Shown: positions 22,832-31,619, numbered from the stretch's first letter. The stretch: 42,605 bases of DNA from JAEZVV01 sp036652035 (GCA_036652035.1 JAVVWR010000019.1:1-42605), one strand, 5' to 3'. Notes: generated by a model not told the origin, from the sequence alone. Numbers and translations are program-made.

Positions 22832-23770
22832 ATGCTCCGCCTGTTTCTTGCCATCGTTGCCGCCGCCTCTGTGGCGAGCGTTCCTGCTATGACCTCGGCG
22901 GCCCCTGCATCCGGCAAGGCGGTGGCGCAGCCATCCGCTTCGACGCTGCAACGAATCCGGGAGTCGGGCGTGATCCGCCTGGCGCATCGCGAATCCTCGA
23001 TTCCGTTCAGTTACCTCGACGTCAAGAAACGGCCGATCGGTTACGCACTCGACCTGTGTCTGATGGTCGCCGACTCGCTGCGGCACGATCTCAAACTGCC
23101 CGGACTGAAGGTGGAATACGTGCCGGTTTCTCCCGCGGCGCGGATGCCGGCCTTGCTGGAAGGCAAGGCCGATCTTGAGTGCGGTTCGACCTCGAATACC
23201 GCGGCGCGGCGCAAGGACGTGGCGTTTACCAATGCCCACTACTTCGCTGGCGCGCGCTTGCTGGTGCGCTCGGACTCGCCCTACAAGCGCCTGTCGGACC
23301 TGCGCGGCAAGCGCATCGTCATCAGCCAGGGCACCACCGCGGCCGCTGCGCTCAAGACGCAGGCGGGAAAGGGCTTGATCGCCAGCACGCTGGTCGAGGC
23401 CAAAGATTACGACGAGGCTTTCGCCATTCTTGAAAAGGGTGAGGCCGACGCTTTTGCAACCGATGACATCCTGCTTTACAGCTTGCGCGCCGCCAGCAAA
23501 GACCCTGGGAAGTGGGACGTGGTCGGCGAATTCATTTCGATCGAGCCGATCGCGATCATGCTGCGCAAGGGGGATCCCGAGTTCAAGAAGTATGTCGATG
23601 GCGTGCTGGCGCGCGCCATGATCGACGGCGATGTGCGCAAGTCCTATGGCAAATGGTTTCTTGCGCCGATCCCGCCCAAGGGGATCAACCTCAATATTCC
23701 GATGAGCCCGCTGCTGCGCGAGCAGATGCTCTACCCGACCGACAAGGCGGGTGACGAGATCGGCGGCTGA
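22832..23770 (+). CDS. Amino-acid ABC transporter substrate-binding protein (GltI-like paralogue)
   Basis: A 312-residue periplasmic binding protein of the SBP_bac_3 family. A signal peptide runs to about residue 23 (ASVPAMTSA). The ligand-site pattern IRLAHRESSIPFSYLDV and the later ADLECGSTSNTA and IPPKGINLN match the GltI group (glutamate/aspartate). I start at ATG 22832 because the signal peptide begins there; the frame is open for 18 codons more. It has no permease of its own and lies 225 bases before a second binding protein with the same motifs, so the two probably share the downstream GltJKL membrane complex. Confidence 0.9.
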   Translation: MLRLFLAIVAAASVASVPAMTSAAPASGKAVAQPSASTLQRIRESGVIRLAHRESSIPFSYLDVKKRPIGYALDLCLMVADSLRHDLKLPGLKVEYVPVSPAARMPALLEGKADLECGSTSNTAARRKDVAFTNAHYFAGARLLVRSDSPYKRLSDLRGKRIVISQGTTAAAALKTQAGKGLIASTLVEAKDYDEAFAILEKGEADAFATDDILLYSLRAASKDPGKWDVVGEFISIEPIAIMLRKGDPEFKKYVDGVLARAMIDGDVRKSYGKWFLAPIPPKGINLNIPMSPLLREQMLYPTDKAGDEIGG

Positions 23771-23938
23771 TCGCGCCGCTACCCGCAGAAGCCGTGACCC
23801 CTGGGTCTGATGCGCGTGGCCATGACCGGGCTGTGGGCGAACCGGTGCGAATGGCGGTTGTTGTGCTCATCGGAAAGCAAGGGGAAAACCGCCATGGAGT
23901 TCGGGTTGAGTCGTACAAGCGATCCCTGCACGGGGTTT

Positions 23939-23954
23939 GCTAGACTGGACTAGC
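23939..23954. promoter_or_regulatory. Inverted repeat upstream of gltI
   Basis: GCTAG (23939-23943) and CTAGC (23950-23954) flank a 6-base spacer, about 45 bases before the gltI start. Placement suggests an operator or an overlapping promoter; the evidence is only symmetry. Confidence 0.3.
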
Positions 23955-23995
23955 CCCTCTGCGGGTATACACAGAGTTGTCAAGGAGACTATTCG

Positions 23996-24889
23996 ATGAA
24001 GATGTCGCGCATTTTGCTGGCGATCGCCGGCGCCAGTCTGATTTCCACCGGCGCCATGGCGCAGGAATTCACCGGCACGCTCAAGAAGATCAAGGAAACG
24101 GGCGAGATCACGGTGGCACACCGAGAATCGTCGATTCCCTTCTCTTTCCTTGACGACAAGCAGCAGCCGGTTGGCTATTCGACCGAGCTGTGTCTGAAGG
24201 TGGTGGACGCGGTCAAGACTGAGCTGAAGATGCCGAATCTGAAGGTCAAGTTCCAGCCGGTGACCTCCGCCAACCGGATTCCGCTGCTGCAGAACGGCAC
24301 GGTCGACATCGAATGCGGCTCGACCACCAACTCGGTCGATCGCCAGAAGCAGGTGTCGTTCGGGCCGAGCTTCTTCGTCATCAACGTCACTGCGGCTGTC
24401 AAGAAGAGCTCGGGCATCAAGAGCCTGGCCGATCTCGATGGCAAGACCATCTCGACCACCTCGGGCACGACCTCGGTCGCGTTGCTCAAGGGCTACGAGA
24501 AGACCAAGCACGTCGACGTCAAGGAAATCTACGGCAAGGACCACGCCGAATCGATGCAATTGCTCGCTTCGGATCGCGTCGCCGCGTTTGTGATGGACGA
24601 CGTTCTGCTCGCCGGGCAAATCGCCAATCAGGCCAAGCCCGATGACTACATCATCATCAAAGAGTCGCTGCGCACCGAGCCCTATGGCCCGATGATCCGC
24701 AAGGACGACGCGCAGTTCAAGGCGCTGGTCGACAAGACCCTGGGCGCCCTGATGAAGTCGGGCGACATCGACAAGATCTACGCCAAGTGGTTTACCAGCC
24801 CGATCCCGCCCAAGGGCGTCAACCTGAACTTCCCGCAGAGCCCGGCTCTGAAGGAAGCCTTCAAGAATCCGAACGACCGCGGTATCTAA
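23996..24889 (+). CDS. gltI: Glutamate/aspartate ABC transporter substrate-binding protein
   Basis: A 297-residue periplasmic protein. The signal peptide is about 1-22 (ASLISTGAMA, then QEF). Family motifs are ITVAHRESSIPFSFLDDK, VDIECGSTTNS (Arg/Ser/Thr ligand contacts), TISTTSGTTSVALL and SPIPPKGVNLNFP. GAGACTATTCG precedes the ATG. It delivers glutamate/aspartate to the GltJKL complex encoded just downstream, beyond an intercistronic terminator that would let the binding protein be made in excess. Confidence 0.93.
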   Translation: MKMSRILLAIAGASLISTGAMAQEFTGTLKKIKETGEITVAHRESSIPFSFLDDKQQPVGYSTELCLKVVDAVKTELKMPNLKVKFQPVTSANRIPLLQNGTVDIECGSTTNSVDRQKQVSFGPSFFVINVTAAVKKSSGIKSLADLDGKTISTTSGTTSVALLKGYEKTKHVDVKEIYGKDHAESMQLLASDRVAAFVMDDVLLAGQIANQAKPDDYIIIKESLRTEPYGPMIRKDDAQFKALVDKTLGALMKSGDIDKIYAKWFTSPIPPKGVNLNFPQSPALKEAFKNPNDRGI

Positions 24890-24918
24890 GCCGCCGGCCT
24901 CTAGGCAGCAGGTAGCTC

Positions 24919-24960
24919 CGGGCCGGACAGCGCAATACGCGTCCGGCCCGTTTCGTTTTT
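24919..24960 (+). terminator. Intercistronic terminator/attenuator between gltI and gltJ
   Basis: CGGGCCGGAC (24919-24928) and GTCCGGCCCG (24941-24950) form a perfect 10-base stem, extended inside the loop by GCG/CGC, and TTTCGTTTTT follows. The permease genes continue on the same strand 34 bases later, so it probably acts as a partial terminator. Confidence 0.8.
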
Positions 24961-24993
24961 GTGGGTGCACTCGCGTGCGCCCGGAGGTAGTAG

Positions 24994-25731
24994 ATGACAT
25001 TCAATGTTGACTGGAGCGTTTTCAATCAAGACGCTCAAGTAGCCGACGCGCCCTGGTGGGAATACCTGCTGGGCGGCGTGGGCTGGACGCTGGCCCTGTC
25101 GGCCTGCGCTCTCATCATCGCGCTGGTGCTGGGTTCGGTCATCGGTACCTTGCGTACCACCGACCGCAACTGGGTGGTGCAGCTGGGCAATGCCTGGGTC
25201 GAGCTGTTTCGCAATATTCCGCTGCTGGTGCAGATGTTTCTCTGGTACTTCGTCGTGCCCGAGTTCGTGCCCCCGCTCAAGGCCTGGATGGTCGGCACCG
25301 ATCCGATCTACGCACAATTTCTGGCCGCGGTCCTGTGCCTGGGCCTTTTTACCTCGGCGCGGGTGGCCGAGCAGGTGCGCGCCGGTATTCAAGCCTTGCC
25401 GCGCGGCCAGCGCTACGCCGGTCTGGCGATGGGCCTGACCCAGTTCCAGACTTATCGCTACGTGCTGCTGCCGATGGCGTTTCGCATCATCGTGCCGCCC
25501 CTCACCAGCGAGACCATGAACCTGATCAAGAACTCGTCGATCGCGCTCACGATCGGCCTGGCCGAACTCACTTTCCGTTCGCGCGAGATGGGTGAGATCA
25601 CCTTCGAGTTTTTTGCCGCGTTCTCGGCCGCCACGGTGGTCTACATCGTCATCGCCATGAGCGCCAACCGCGTGATGGCTTTCATCGAACGCAAGTTTGC
25701 TGTGCCCGGCTATATCGCCGGCGGCAAGTGA
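24994..25731 (+). CDS. gltJ: Glutamate/aspartate ABC transporter permease
   Basis: A 245-residue HisM/GltJ-type inner-membrane permease with about five helices. WVELFRNIPLLVQMFLWYF and ALPRGQRYAGLAMGLTQFQ (EAA loop, contacting the ATPase) are diagnostic. The N-terminus MTFNVDWSVF matches GltJ. GGAGGTAGTAG precedes the ATG. It is the first of three genes with 10-11-base spacings coding for the membrane complex. Confidence 0.93.
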   Translation: MTFNVDWSVFNQDAQVADAPWWEYLLGGVGWTLALSACALIIALVLGSVIGTLRTTDRNWVVQLGNAWVELFRNIPLLVQMFLWYFVVPEFVPPLKAWMVGTDPIYAQFLAAVLCLGLFTSARVAEQVRAGIQALPRGQRYAGLAMGLTQFQTYRYVLLPMAFRIIVPPLTSETMNLIKNSSIALTIGLAELTFRSREMGEITFEFFAAFSAATVVYIVIAMSANRVMAFIERKFAVPGYIAGGK

Positions 25732-25742
25732 GGGCGGGAAAC

Positions 25743-26426
25743 ATGGACTTCGATTTTTCCGTCATTCAGACCTCGCTGCCCTACCTGTGGAAGGGCATGC
25801 AATACACGATCGAGCTGACCACGATCGCCACCGTGGGCGGCCTGTTCTTTGGCACCTTGCTGGCCTTGGCCCGCCTCTCGAGCATCAAGCCGCTATCGCT
25901 GGTGGCGACCGGTTACATCAACCTGATGCGCTCGATCCCGCTGGTGCTGGTGCTGTTCTGGTTCTTCTTCCTGATGCCGGTGGTGATTCAGTCGCTCACC
26001 GGTGCCGAACGTCCGCCCATGATCGGCGCGGATCGCACGGCCATCATCACCTTCATCATGTTCGAGGCGGCGTATTTCGCCGAGATCATGCGGGCGGGCA
26101 TCCAGTCGATCTCGCGCGGGCAGGTCCACGCCGCGTATGCGCTGGGGCTGACCTACAGCCAGTCGATGACCAAGATCATCCTGCCGCAGGCCTTCCGCAA
26201 CATGCTGCCGGTGCTGCTGACGCAGACCATCATCCTGTTCCAGGACACCTCGCTGGTGTACGTGATTTCCGGCACCGATTTCCTGGGCGCCGCCAGCAAG
26301 ATCGCGCAGCGCGACAGCCGCCTGATCGAGATGTATATCTTTGCCGCCATTGTCTATTTTGCGATCTCCTTCACGCTGTCCTTCCTGGTCAAGCGCCTGC
26401 AGAAGAAGATTGCCGTGATTCGCTGA
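25743..26426 (+). CDS. gltK: Glutamate/aspartate ABC transporter permease
   Basis: A 227-residue partner permease. YINLMRSIPLVLVLFWFFFL and ISRGQVHAAYALGLTYSQSM (EAA loop) identify the family; the start MDFDFSVIQTSLPYLWKG is like GltK. I use the ATG at 25743 rather than the in-frame GTG at 25728, which overlaps gltJ; GAGGGCGGGAAAC gives the ribosome-binding site. It forms a heterodimer with GltJ. Confidence 0.92.
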   Translation: MDFDFSVIQTSLPYLWKGMQYTIELTTIATVGGLFFGTLLALARLSSIKPLSLVATGYINLMRSIPLVLVLFWFFFLMPVVIQSLTGAERPPMIGADRTAIITFIMFEAAYFAEIMRAGIQSISRGQVHAAYALGLTYSQSMTKIILPQAFRNMLPVLLTQTIILFQDTSLVYVISGTDFLGAASKIAQRDSRLIEMYIFAAIVYFAISFTLSFLVKRLQKKIAVIR

Positions 26427-26436
26427 GGACCCCGCA

Positions 26437-27171
26437 ATGCCCATGATTGAAATCAAGAACGTCAGCAAGTGGTACGGCTCGTTCCAGGTGCTCAAGGACT
26501 GCACCACGTCCGTGGACAAGGGCGAGGTGATCGTCGTCTGCGGTCCCTCGGGCTCGGGCAAGTCGACCCTGATCAAGACCGTCAACGCGCTCGAACCTTT
26601 CCAGCAAGGCGAGATCACCGTCAACGGCATTTCGGTCGGCAATCCCAAGACCAACCTGCCGAAGCTGCGTGCGCATGTCGGCATGGTGTTCCAGCACTTC
26701 GAACTGTTCCCCCACCTCTCGATCATCGAGAACCTGGCGCTGGCGCAGATGAAGGTGCTGGGCCGTTCGCGCGACGAAGCGCACGAGCGCGGCCGCAAGC
26801 TGCTCGAGCGCGTGGGCCTGACCGCGCACGCCGCCAAGTTCCCGGGCCAGCTCTCGGGCGGTCAGCAGCAGCGCGTCGCGATCGCCCGCGCCCTGGCGAT
26901 GGACCCGATCTGCATGCTGTTCGACGAGCCGACCTCGGCGCTCGACCCCGAGATGATCAACGAGGTGCTCGACGTCATGGTCCAGCTCGCCAAGGAAGGC
27001 ATGACCATGATGGTCGTGACCCACGAGATGGGCTTTGCGCGCAAGGTGGCCGACCGCGTGATCTTCATGGACCGCGGCGAGATCGTCGAAGACGCGACCA
27101 AGGACGATTTCTTCGGCAAGCCGCGCTCCGAGCGGGCGCAACAGTTCCTCGCCAAGATCCTGCACCACTGA
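26437..27171 (+). CDS. gltL: Glutamate/aspartate ABC transporter ATP-binding protein
   Basis: A 244-residue polar-amino-acid importer ATPase. Walker A GPSGSGKST (about 36-44), Q-loop FQHFELFPHLS, signature LSGGQQQRVAIARAL, Walker B CMLFDEPTSALDPE and the switch VVTHEMGFA are all present. It powers GltJK. It follows gltK by 10 bases and precedes an unrelated lipoprotein gene by 9 bases. Confidence 0.95.
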   Translation: MPMIEIKNVSKWYGSFQVLKDCTTSVDKGEVIVVCGPSGSGKSTLIKTVNALEPFQQGEITVNGISVGNPKTNLPKLRAHVGMVFQHFELFPHLSIIENLALAQMKVLGRSRDEAHERGRKLLERVGLTAHAAKFPGQLSGGQQQRVAIARALAMDPICMLFDEPTSALDPEMINEVLDVMVQLAKEGMTMMVVTHEMGFARKVADRVIFMDRGEIVEDATKDDFFGKPRSERAQQFLAKILHH

Positions 27172-27180
27172 GAAAGCGAC

Positions 27181-27831
27181 ATGCGCCGCCGCAGTCTGTT
27201 CATTCTTCCGCTCGCCGCCCTGGTGGCGGCCTGCGGTGACGAGCTGCGTGGCGACGGCGTTCCCGCCCGCGTCACGCGCGAGTTGCCGCCCTTTCAGTCG
27301 GCCACGATCAGCGGTTATTTCGATGTCACGATCGTGGTTGGCGCGGCGGTCTCGCAAGTGACCGTCAGCGGCGACAGCAACCTGTTGCCGCAGGTTCAGA
27401 CCACGGTGCTCGACAAGACCCTGCGGATCGATTCGCTGCGCAGCTACGTCGCTTTCCAGCGGATCGGGCTGCGGGTCGAGACCCCGTCGCTGGCCAGCGT
27501 TCACGTCATGGGCGCGACTCAAGTCCGGGTCGAAGGCATCACCGGGTCGCAGTTCCAACTCAGCGCGGACGGCGCTGCCGCGGTTCAACTGACGGGCCAG
27601 GTCGATCAGCTCGAGCTGGGCTTGAACGGCGCGGGCGAGATCGACGCGCTGGCTTTGGCAGCCACCGCCGCCAGCGCCGAGATCAAGGGGGCCGGCCGCA
27701 TTCTTGTGGCGCCGCGCGAAGCGCTCGCGGTCAAGATCGCCGGGGCAGGCGAGGTCGAATACACCGGTGAGCCTCAGCTCGTTCAGGCCGTGAGCGGCGC
27801 CGGCCGCGTGCTTCACATCAAACAACCCTGA
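27181..27831 (+). CDS. GIN-domain (DUF2807) lipoprotein
   Basis: 216 residues. A lipoprotein signal ends in LVAAC with lipidated Cys18. The rest is a repetitive beta-rich GIN (DUF2807) domain: FQSATISGYFDVTIVVG, VSGDSNLLPQVQTTV, LNGAGEIDALAL, KGAGRILVAP and AGAGEVEYTGEPQLVQ. Such proteins are extracytoplasmic and their function is unknown, though some annotations call them adhesin heads. It begins 9 bases after gltL, so it is probably co-transcribed with the transporter, an unusual partner. Confidence 0.85.
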   Translation: MRRRSLFILPLAALVAACGDELRGDGVPARVTRELPPFQSATISGYFDVTIVVGAAVSQVTVSGDSNLLPQVQTTVLDKTLRIDSLRSYVAFQRIGLRVETPSLASVHVMGATQVRVEGITGSQFQLSADGAAAVQLTGQVDQLELGLNGAGEIDALALAATAASAEIKGAGRILVAPREALAVKIAGAGEVEYTGEPQLVQAVSGAGRVLHIKQP

Positions 27832-27937
27832 GCGTGGAGCCCGGCGCCAGTTGGGTGGCAGTTGGGTGGTGAACCAAGCTCGCCCACATGCCGTCGAACG
27901 CGCCTTGCCACGCCGGCCAGCCGAATCGCAGCCCGCC

Positions 27938-29233
27938 GTGACCGATCCCCTCGCCTTGCTGCGCGCCTCGTTTGACGCGGCTGTCGTGGCGGCCGACCCG
28001 GCTCGGGTGATCGGCGCTGCGCTGCCGCCGCGACCGCCCGGCCGGGTGCTGGTGGTGGGGGCCGGTAAGGCCGCGGCCAGCATGGCGGCGGCGGTCGAAG
28101 CGGTCTGGCCGGATGTCGCCGGGCTGGTGATCACACGCTACGGCCATGCCTGTCCCACCCGACGCATTGGCGTGGTCGAAGCCGGCCACCCGGTACCGGA
28201 TGAAGCGGGCGTTGTCGCGGCGGCGGAAATCCTGCGCCGCGCCGGAGAACTGGGCCCGGGCGATCTTCTGCTCGCCCTGATCTCGGGGGGCGGCTCCAGC
28301 TTGCTCGCCCTGCCGGCGCCCTCGATTCCGATGGCCGATCTCAAGGCCGTCACCCACGCCCTGCTCGCGAGCGGGGCGCCAATCGAGCAGATCAACGTGC
28401 TGCGCAAGCACCTCTCCCGCCTCGCTGGCGGCCGCCTGGCCGCGGCCGCAGCGGCGCGCGGCGCGGCGGTGTGCGCGTTGATCATCTCCGACGTCACTGG
28501 CGATTCGCCCAGCGACATCGCCTCGGGGCCGTGCGCGGCCGATCCCTCGACCTACGCCGACGCGCTCGCCGTGCTGGCACGCTGGGGTGTGGCCGCGCCG
28601 GCCTCGGTGCGGCAGCACCTGGTGTGCGGCGCCCGCGGCGGGCTTTCTGAAACGATCAAGCCCGGCAATCCGCTGTTCGCTCAGGTTGAAAACCGCGTGA
28701 TCGCCAGCGCTCACCAGAGCCTGGTGGCGGCCGCCGAGGTATTTCGGGCGGCCGGCGTCACGCCCGTGATCCTGGGCGATACGGTCACCGGCGAGGCGCG
28801 CGAGGTGGCCAAGGTCTACGCCGCGCTGGCGCGCGAGATTCATTCGTACGGAGCGCCGTTTGCATCCCCCGTGGCCTTGATCTCGGGCGGCGAATGCACG
28901 GTCAGTCTGGCGCCGGGTCAGCGTGGGCGCGGTGGCCGGTGTTCGGAATTCCTGTTGTCGCTCGCGGTGGCCTTGGAGGGCGAGGGCGTGCATGCGATCG
29001 CCTGCGATACCGACGGTATCGACGGCTCGGAAGACAACGCCGGCGCCGTGCTTGACCCGGGATCGGTGGCGCGTGCCCGGGCGGGCGGCGTCGAAGCGCG
29101 CACCGCGCTTGACGCCCACGACGCCTGGGGCTTTTTCGCCGCCAGCGACGGCTTGATCGTGACTGGCCCGACCCGCACCAATGTCAACGATTACCGCGCC
29201 ATTTTGCTGGCCGGGGTTGCGGGTAATCGCTAG
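27938..29233 (+). CDS. Glycerate 2-kinase (MOFRL family)
   Basis: About 431 residues from GTG 27938. It phosphorylates D-glycerate to 2-phosphoglycerate, the final step of glyoxylate, tartrate or hydroxypyruvate use. VLVVGAGKAAASMAAAVE, GHPVPDEAG, LISGGGSSLLALPAP, INVLRKHLSRLAGGRLA and IISDVTGDSPSDIASGPC define the N-terminal domain; ISGGECTVSL, GRGGRCSEFLLSLA and CDTDGIDGSEDNAGA define the MOFRL domain. The start is uncertain: the frame is open from TTG 27851, with no clear ribosome-binding site for either. No hydroxypyruvate reductase or other pathway gene is nearby. Confidence 0.9.
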   Translation: MTDPLALLRASFDAAVVAADPARVIGAALPPRPPGRVLVVGAGKAAASMAAAVEAVWPDVAGLVITRYGHACPTRRIGVVEAGHPVPDEAGVVAAAEILRRAGELGPGDLLLALISGGGSSLLALPAPSIPMADLKAVTHALLASGAPIEQINVLRKHLSRLAGGRLAAAAAARGAAVCALIISDVTGDSPSDIASGPCAADPSTYADALAVLARWGVAAPASVRQHLVCGARGGLSETIKPGNPLFAQVENRVIASAHQSLVAAAEVFRAAGVTPVILGDTVTGEAREVAKVYAALAREIHSYGAPFASPVALISGGECTVSLAPGQRGRGGRCSEFLLSLAVALEGEGVHAIACDTDGIDGSEDNAGAVLDPGSVARARAGGVEARTALDAHDAWGFFAASDGLIVTGPTRTNVNDYRAILLAGVAGNR

Positions 29234-29306
29234 AGGCCTCGGGGCGCGGGGGGCAGGGGGCTGACTGGGATAATTGATCGTCTAAACGTCCAGAGAATCC
29301 ACGCTC

Positions 29307-30356
29307 ATGAGTTCCTCGATCACCATCACCCGCCCAGACGACTGGCACCTTCACCTGCGCGATGGCGCTGCCATGGCCGATGTGCTGCCGCTCTCCGCGC
29401 GCCAGTTCGCGCGCGCCATCGTCATGCCCAACCTCGTGCCGCCGGTGACCACGACCGCGATGGCGATCGAATACCGCGACCGCATCCTTGCCGCGCTGCC
29501 GGCCGGGCTGTCGTTCGAGCCGCTGATGACGCTCTACATGACCGACAACACCAGCGCCGACGAGATCCGTCGCGCGCATGCCTCGGGCGTGGTCAAGGCG
29601 GTCAAGGTCTATCCGGCCGGCGCCACCACCAACTCGGATTCGGGCGTGACCAGCCTGGCCAAGTGCGCCAAGGCGATCGAGGCACTGCAGGACGTCGGCA
29701 TGCCGATGCTGATGCACGGCGAGATCACCCGCTTTGGCGTTGACGTGTTCGACCGCGAGAAGTTCTTCGTCGAGGAGGTGATTGCCCCGGCGCGCAAGGA
29801 CTTCCCTGCGCTCAAGATCGTCTTCGAGCACATCACCACCAAGGAAGCGGCGCAGTTCGTGGCCGAGGCCGAAGGCCCGATCGGCGCGACCATCACCGCC
29901 CATCACCTGCTCTACAACCGCAACGCGATCTTCATGACCCCCGAGGGCAAGACCGGCGTGCGGCCACACTTCTACTGCCTGCCGGTGTTGAAGCGCGAAG
30001 AGCACCGCGCCGCCCTGATCGCGGCCGCCACCGGCGGCTCGAACCGCTTCTTTGCCGGCACCGACAGCGCGCCCCACGCCACGCATGCCAAGGAAAACGC
30101 CTGCGGTTGCGCCGGCTGTTTTACCGCCGCCAGCGCGGTCGAGATGTACGCCATGGCTTTCGAACAGGCCAATGCGCTCGATAAGTTCGAAGCCTTCATG
30201 AGTTTCAACGGCCCCGACTTCTACGGCCTGCCGCGCAATGCCGAGCAGGTCCGCCTGGAGCGCCAGGACTGGTCGATCCCGGCCGAACTGCCCTTTGGCG
30301 GCAAGACGCTCACGCCGCTGGGCGCGGGCGAGACCCTGCCGTGGAAGCTGGTCTGA
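29307..30356 (+). CDS. pyrC: Dihydroorotase, class II
   Basis: A 349-residue zinc enzyme that cyclises carbamoyl-aspartate to dihydroorotate in pyrimidine synthesis. Metal ligands are His14/His16 in DDWHLHLRDG, the carboxylated Lys100 in VKVYPAGATTNS, His in MLMHGE and FEHITT, and the catalytic Asp in FAGTDSAPHATH; ENACGCAGCF is the usual class II segment. Length and motifs match E. coli PyrC. A GATAAT at 29269-29274 may be a -10. It is closed by a strong terminator. Confidence 0.97.
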   Translation: MSSSITITRPDDWHLHLRDGAAMADVLPLSARQFARAIVMPNLVPPVTTTAMAIEYRDRILAALPAGLSFEPLMTLYMTDNTSADEIRRAHASGVVKAVKVYPAGATTNSDSGVTSLAKCAKAIEALQDVGMPMLMHGEITRFGVDVFDREKFFVEEVIAPARKDFPALKIVFEHITTKEAAQFVAEAEGPIGATITAHHLLYNRNAIFMTPEGKTGVRPHFYCLPVLKREEHRAALIAAATGGSNRFFAGTDSAPHATHAKENACGCAGCFTAASAVEMYAMAFEQANALDKFEAFMSFNGPDFYGLPRNAEQVRLERQDWSIPAELPFGGKTLTPLGAGETLPWKLV

Positions 30357-30375
30357 GCACCGCTTCGCTGAGATG

Positions 30376-30403
30376 AAAAGAGGCGCTGCGGCGCCTCTTT
30401 TTT
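30376..30403 (+). terminator. Rho-independent terminator of pyrC
   Basis: AAAAGAGGCGC (30376-30386), loop TGCG, GCGCCTCTTTT (30391-30401), T-run to 30403. It is a perfect 11-base stem 19 bases after the stop. The A-run and T-run make it potentially active in both directions. Confidence 0.93.
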
Positions 30404-30490
30404 GTGTGGGGTGAAAGTTTCTGCGGGTGGCACGCGAGCGGGCGTGCCGGAAGCGACTACCCTATGGCATCAACCGAGAAGGAATCCGTC

Positions 30491-30763
30491 ATGAGCATGA
30501 AATCCGCCGAACTGGAACTGCACAAGGGCAAGAAGATCACCAACGCCTTGGCGACCAAGGGCAACCCCTTTGGTTCGGCCAACGCCGCGCCGCTCGACCG
30601 CAAGGCGCAGCGCGAAGCCGAGCGCGCGGCCGGTCTGGTGCCGTTCGCGGTCAAGCTCGAAGCCGATCTGGCGCGCGACGTGCGCAGCCGGGCGGAAGCC
30701 ACGGGCAAGACCCTCAACGAGGTCACGGCCGATCTGCTCAAGGCCGGTCTGGCCGCCAAGTAA
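30491..30763 (+). CDS. Small ribbon-helix-helix-like protein
   Basis: A 90-residue protein. The second half, FAVKLEADLARDVRSRAEAT followed by GKTLNEVTADLLKAGL, has the strand-helix-helix pattern of Arc/MetJ/CopG DNA-binding folds, while the first half is basic and disordered. AGAAGGAAT stands 6 bases before the ATG at 30491; the frame is open further upstream but without a site. No toxin gene is adjacent, so an antitoxin role has no support. It is a single-gene unit ending before a convergent hairpin. Confidence 0.7.
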   Translation: MSMKSAELELHKGKKITNALATKGNPFGSANAAPLDRKAQREAERAAGLVPFAVKLEADLARDVRSRAEATGKTLNEVTADLLKAGLAAK

Positions 30764-30794
30764 GCCCAGCTCATCAGTCCAAGGCATCCGGGGG

Positions 30795-30818
30795 CGGGCA
30801 GCGCTGCGGCGCTGCCCG
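30795..30818. terminator. Hairpin between convergent genes
   Basis: CGGGCAGCGC (30795-30804), loop TGCG, GCGCTGCCCG (30809-30818): a perfect 10-base stem with the same GCGCTGCGGCGC apex as two terminators in this window. It lacks a T-run on either strand, so termination would be weak or Rho-assisted. It separates the small protein gene and the DUF4239 gene. Confidence 0.55.
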
Positions 30819-30836
30819 GCTCGAGGCAGCTGGCCG

Positions 30837-31619
30837 CTACGGAGCGGTGGCGTGCAGAAACTCGACAAAAGGACCGGGGTCGACCGCAAAGGCGCCTGCA
30901 AATGGCCGGTCGAGGGTGAAGATCAGAAACAGCTCGACACCGATGATGGTCGCCAGCGGCACCAGCACCAGAAAGCTGGCGCGGCGCGACTGCATCACCA
31001 GAAAGCCGTGGAACACGAACAAGACCAGCGCGCCGGCGAGCAGCACGCCCCACATCGTGAGCGGCATGTCGCTCGCGTCGGTGGTCTTGCGTGCCTGACG
31101 TGCGTCGAGCCATTTCGCAGCTTGTGACTGGAACTGCGTGTAACTGGTGGGGTCGGGTGCGGCTGACAGCGGCACCCGGTTGAGGAAGTCGGAAATGCGT
31201 TCGGCTTCCGGCCGGGCCGGGCTGCCGCGCTCGTGCCGGCGCAGCGTCGGCCATTCGGCTTCGACCACGGTCTGGGCGTAATGCCGGGTCAGTTGCTGCG
31301 CCTGGCCGGCGTAGGGCGCAGCGAGCACCACGCCGGCCGATCGATGCAGCTGCGACAAGGCCTGCGCCTCGTTCGAGACGGCGGCCGCTGCGCCGCTGTT
31401 CTCGCCCCACACCAATGACACTGCAAACGACAGCAAGATGCCGTAGGCGGTGCCGACCACGGTGTAGACCGCGATCGTTACCGGCAGGTCGCTTTGCAGC
31501 TGCAGACCGCGCGCCGCGCGCCGGGTCAGGCGGGCCGAGATCTCGGCCGCGGCCAGGGTGAGCGCCACGAAGGTCAGCGCCTGGACGATCACGGGAAGCG
31601 CGAGAAAATCGGCTTGCAT
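30837..31619 (-). CDS. DUF4239 (bestrophin-like domain) membrane protein
   Basis: 260 residues with two membrane helices near the N-terminus (ALPVIVQALTFVALTLAAAE; VYTVVGTAYGILLSFAVSLV), a soluble helical middle part, and two at the C-terminus (MWGVLLAGALVLFVFHGFLV; FLVLVPLATIIGVELFLIF) followed by TLDRPFAGAFAVDPGPF, the DUF4239 signature. The function is unknown; a channel role has been suggested from bestrophin similarity. It starts 4 bases after the ThDP enzyme stop, so they form one transcript. Confidence 0.85.
   Translation of the reverse strand: MQADFLALPVIVQALTFVALTLAAAEISARLTRRAARGLQLQSDLPVTIAVYTVVGTAYGILLSFAVSLVWGENSGAAAAVSNEAQALSQLHRSAGVVLAAPYAGQAQQLTRHYAQTVVEAEWPTLRRHERGSPARPEAERISDFLNRVPLSAAPDPTSYTQFQSQAAKWLDARQARKTTDASDMPLTMWGVLLAGALVLFVFHGFLVMQSRRASFLVLVPLATIIGVELFLIFTLDRPFAGAFAVDPGPFVEFLHATAP

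Noticed and set aside
30491..30763. Antitoxin of a toxin-antitoxin pair
   Set aside because: Despite the ribbon-helix-helix look there is no adjacent toxin-sized gene on the same strand.
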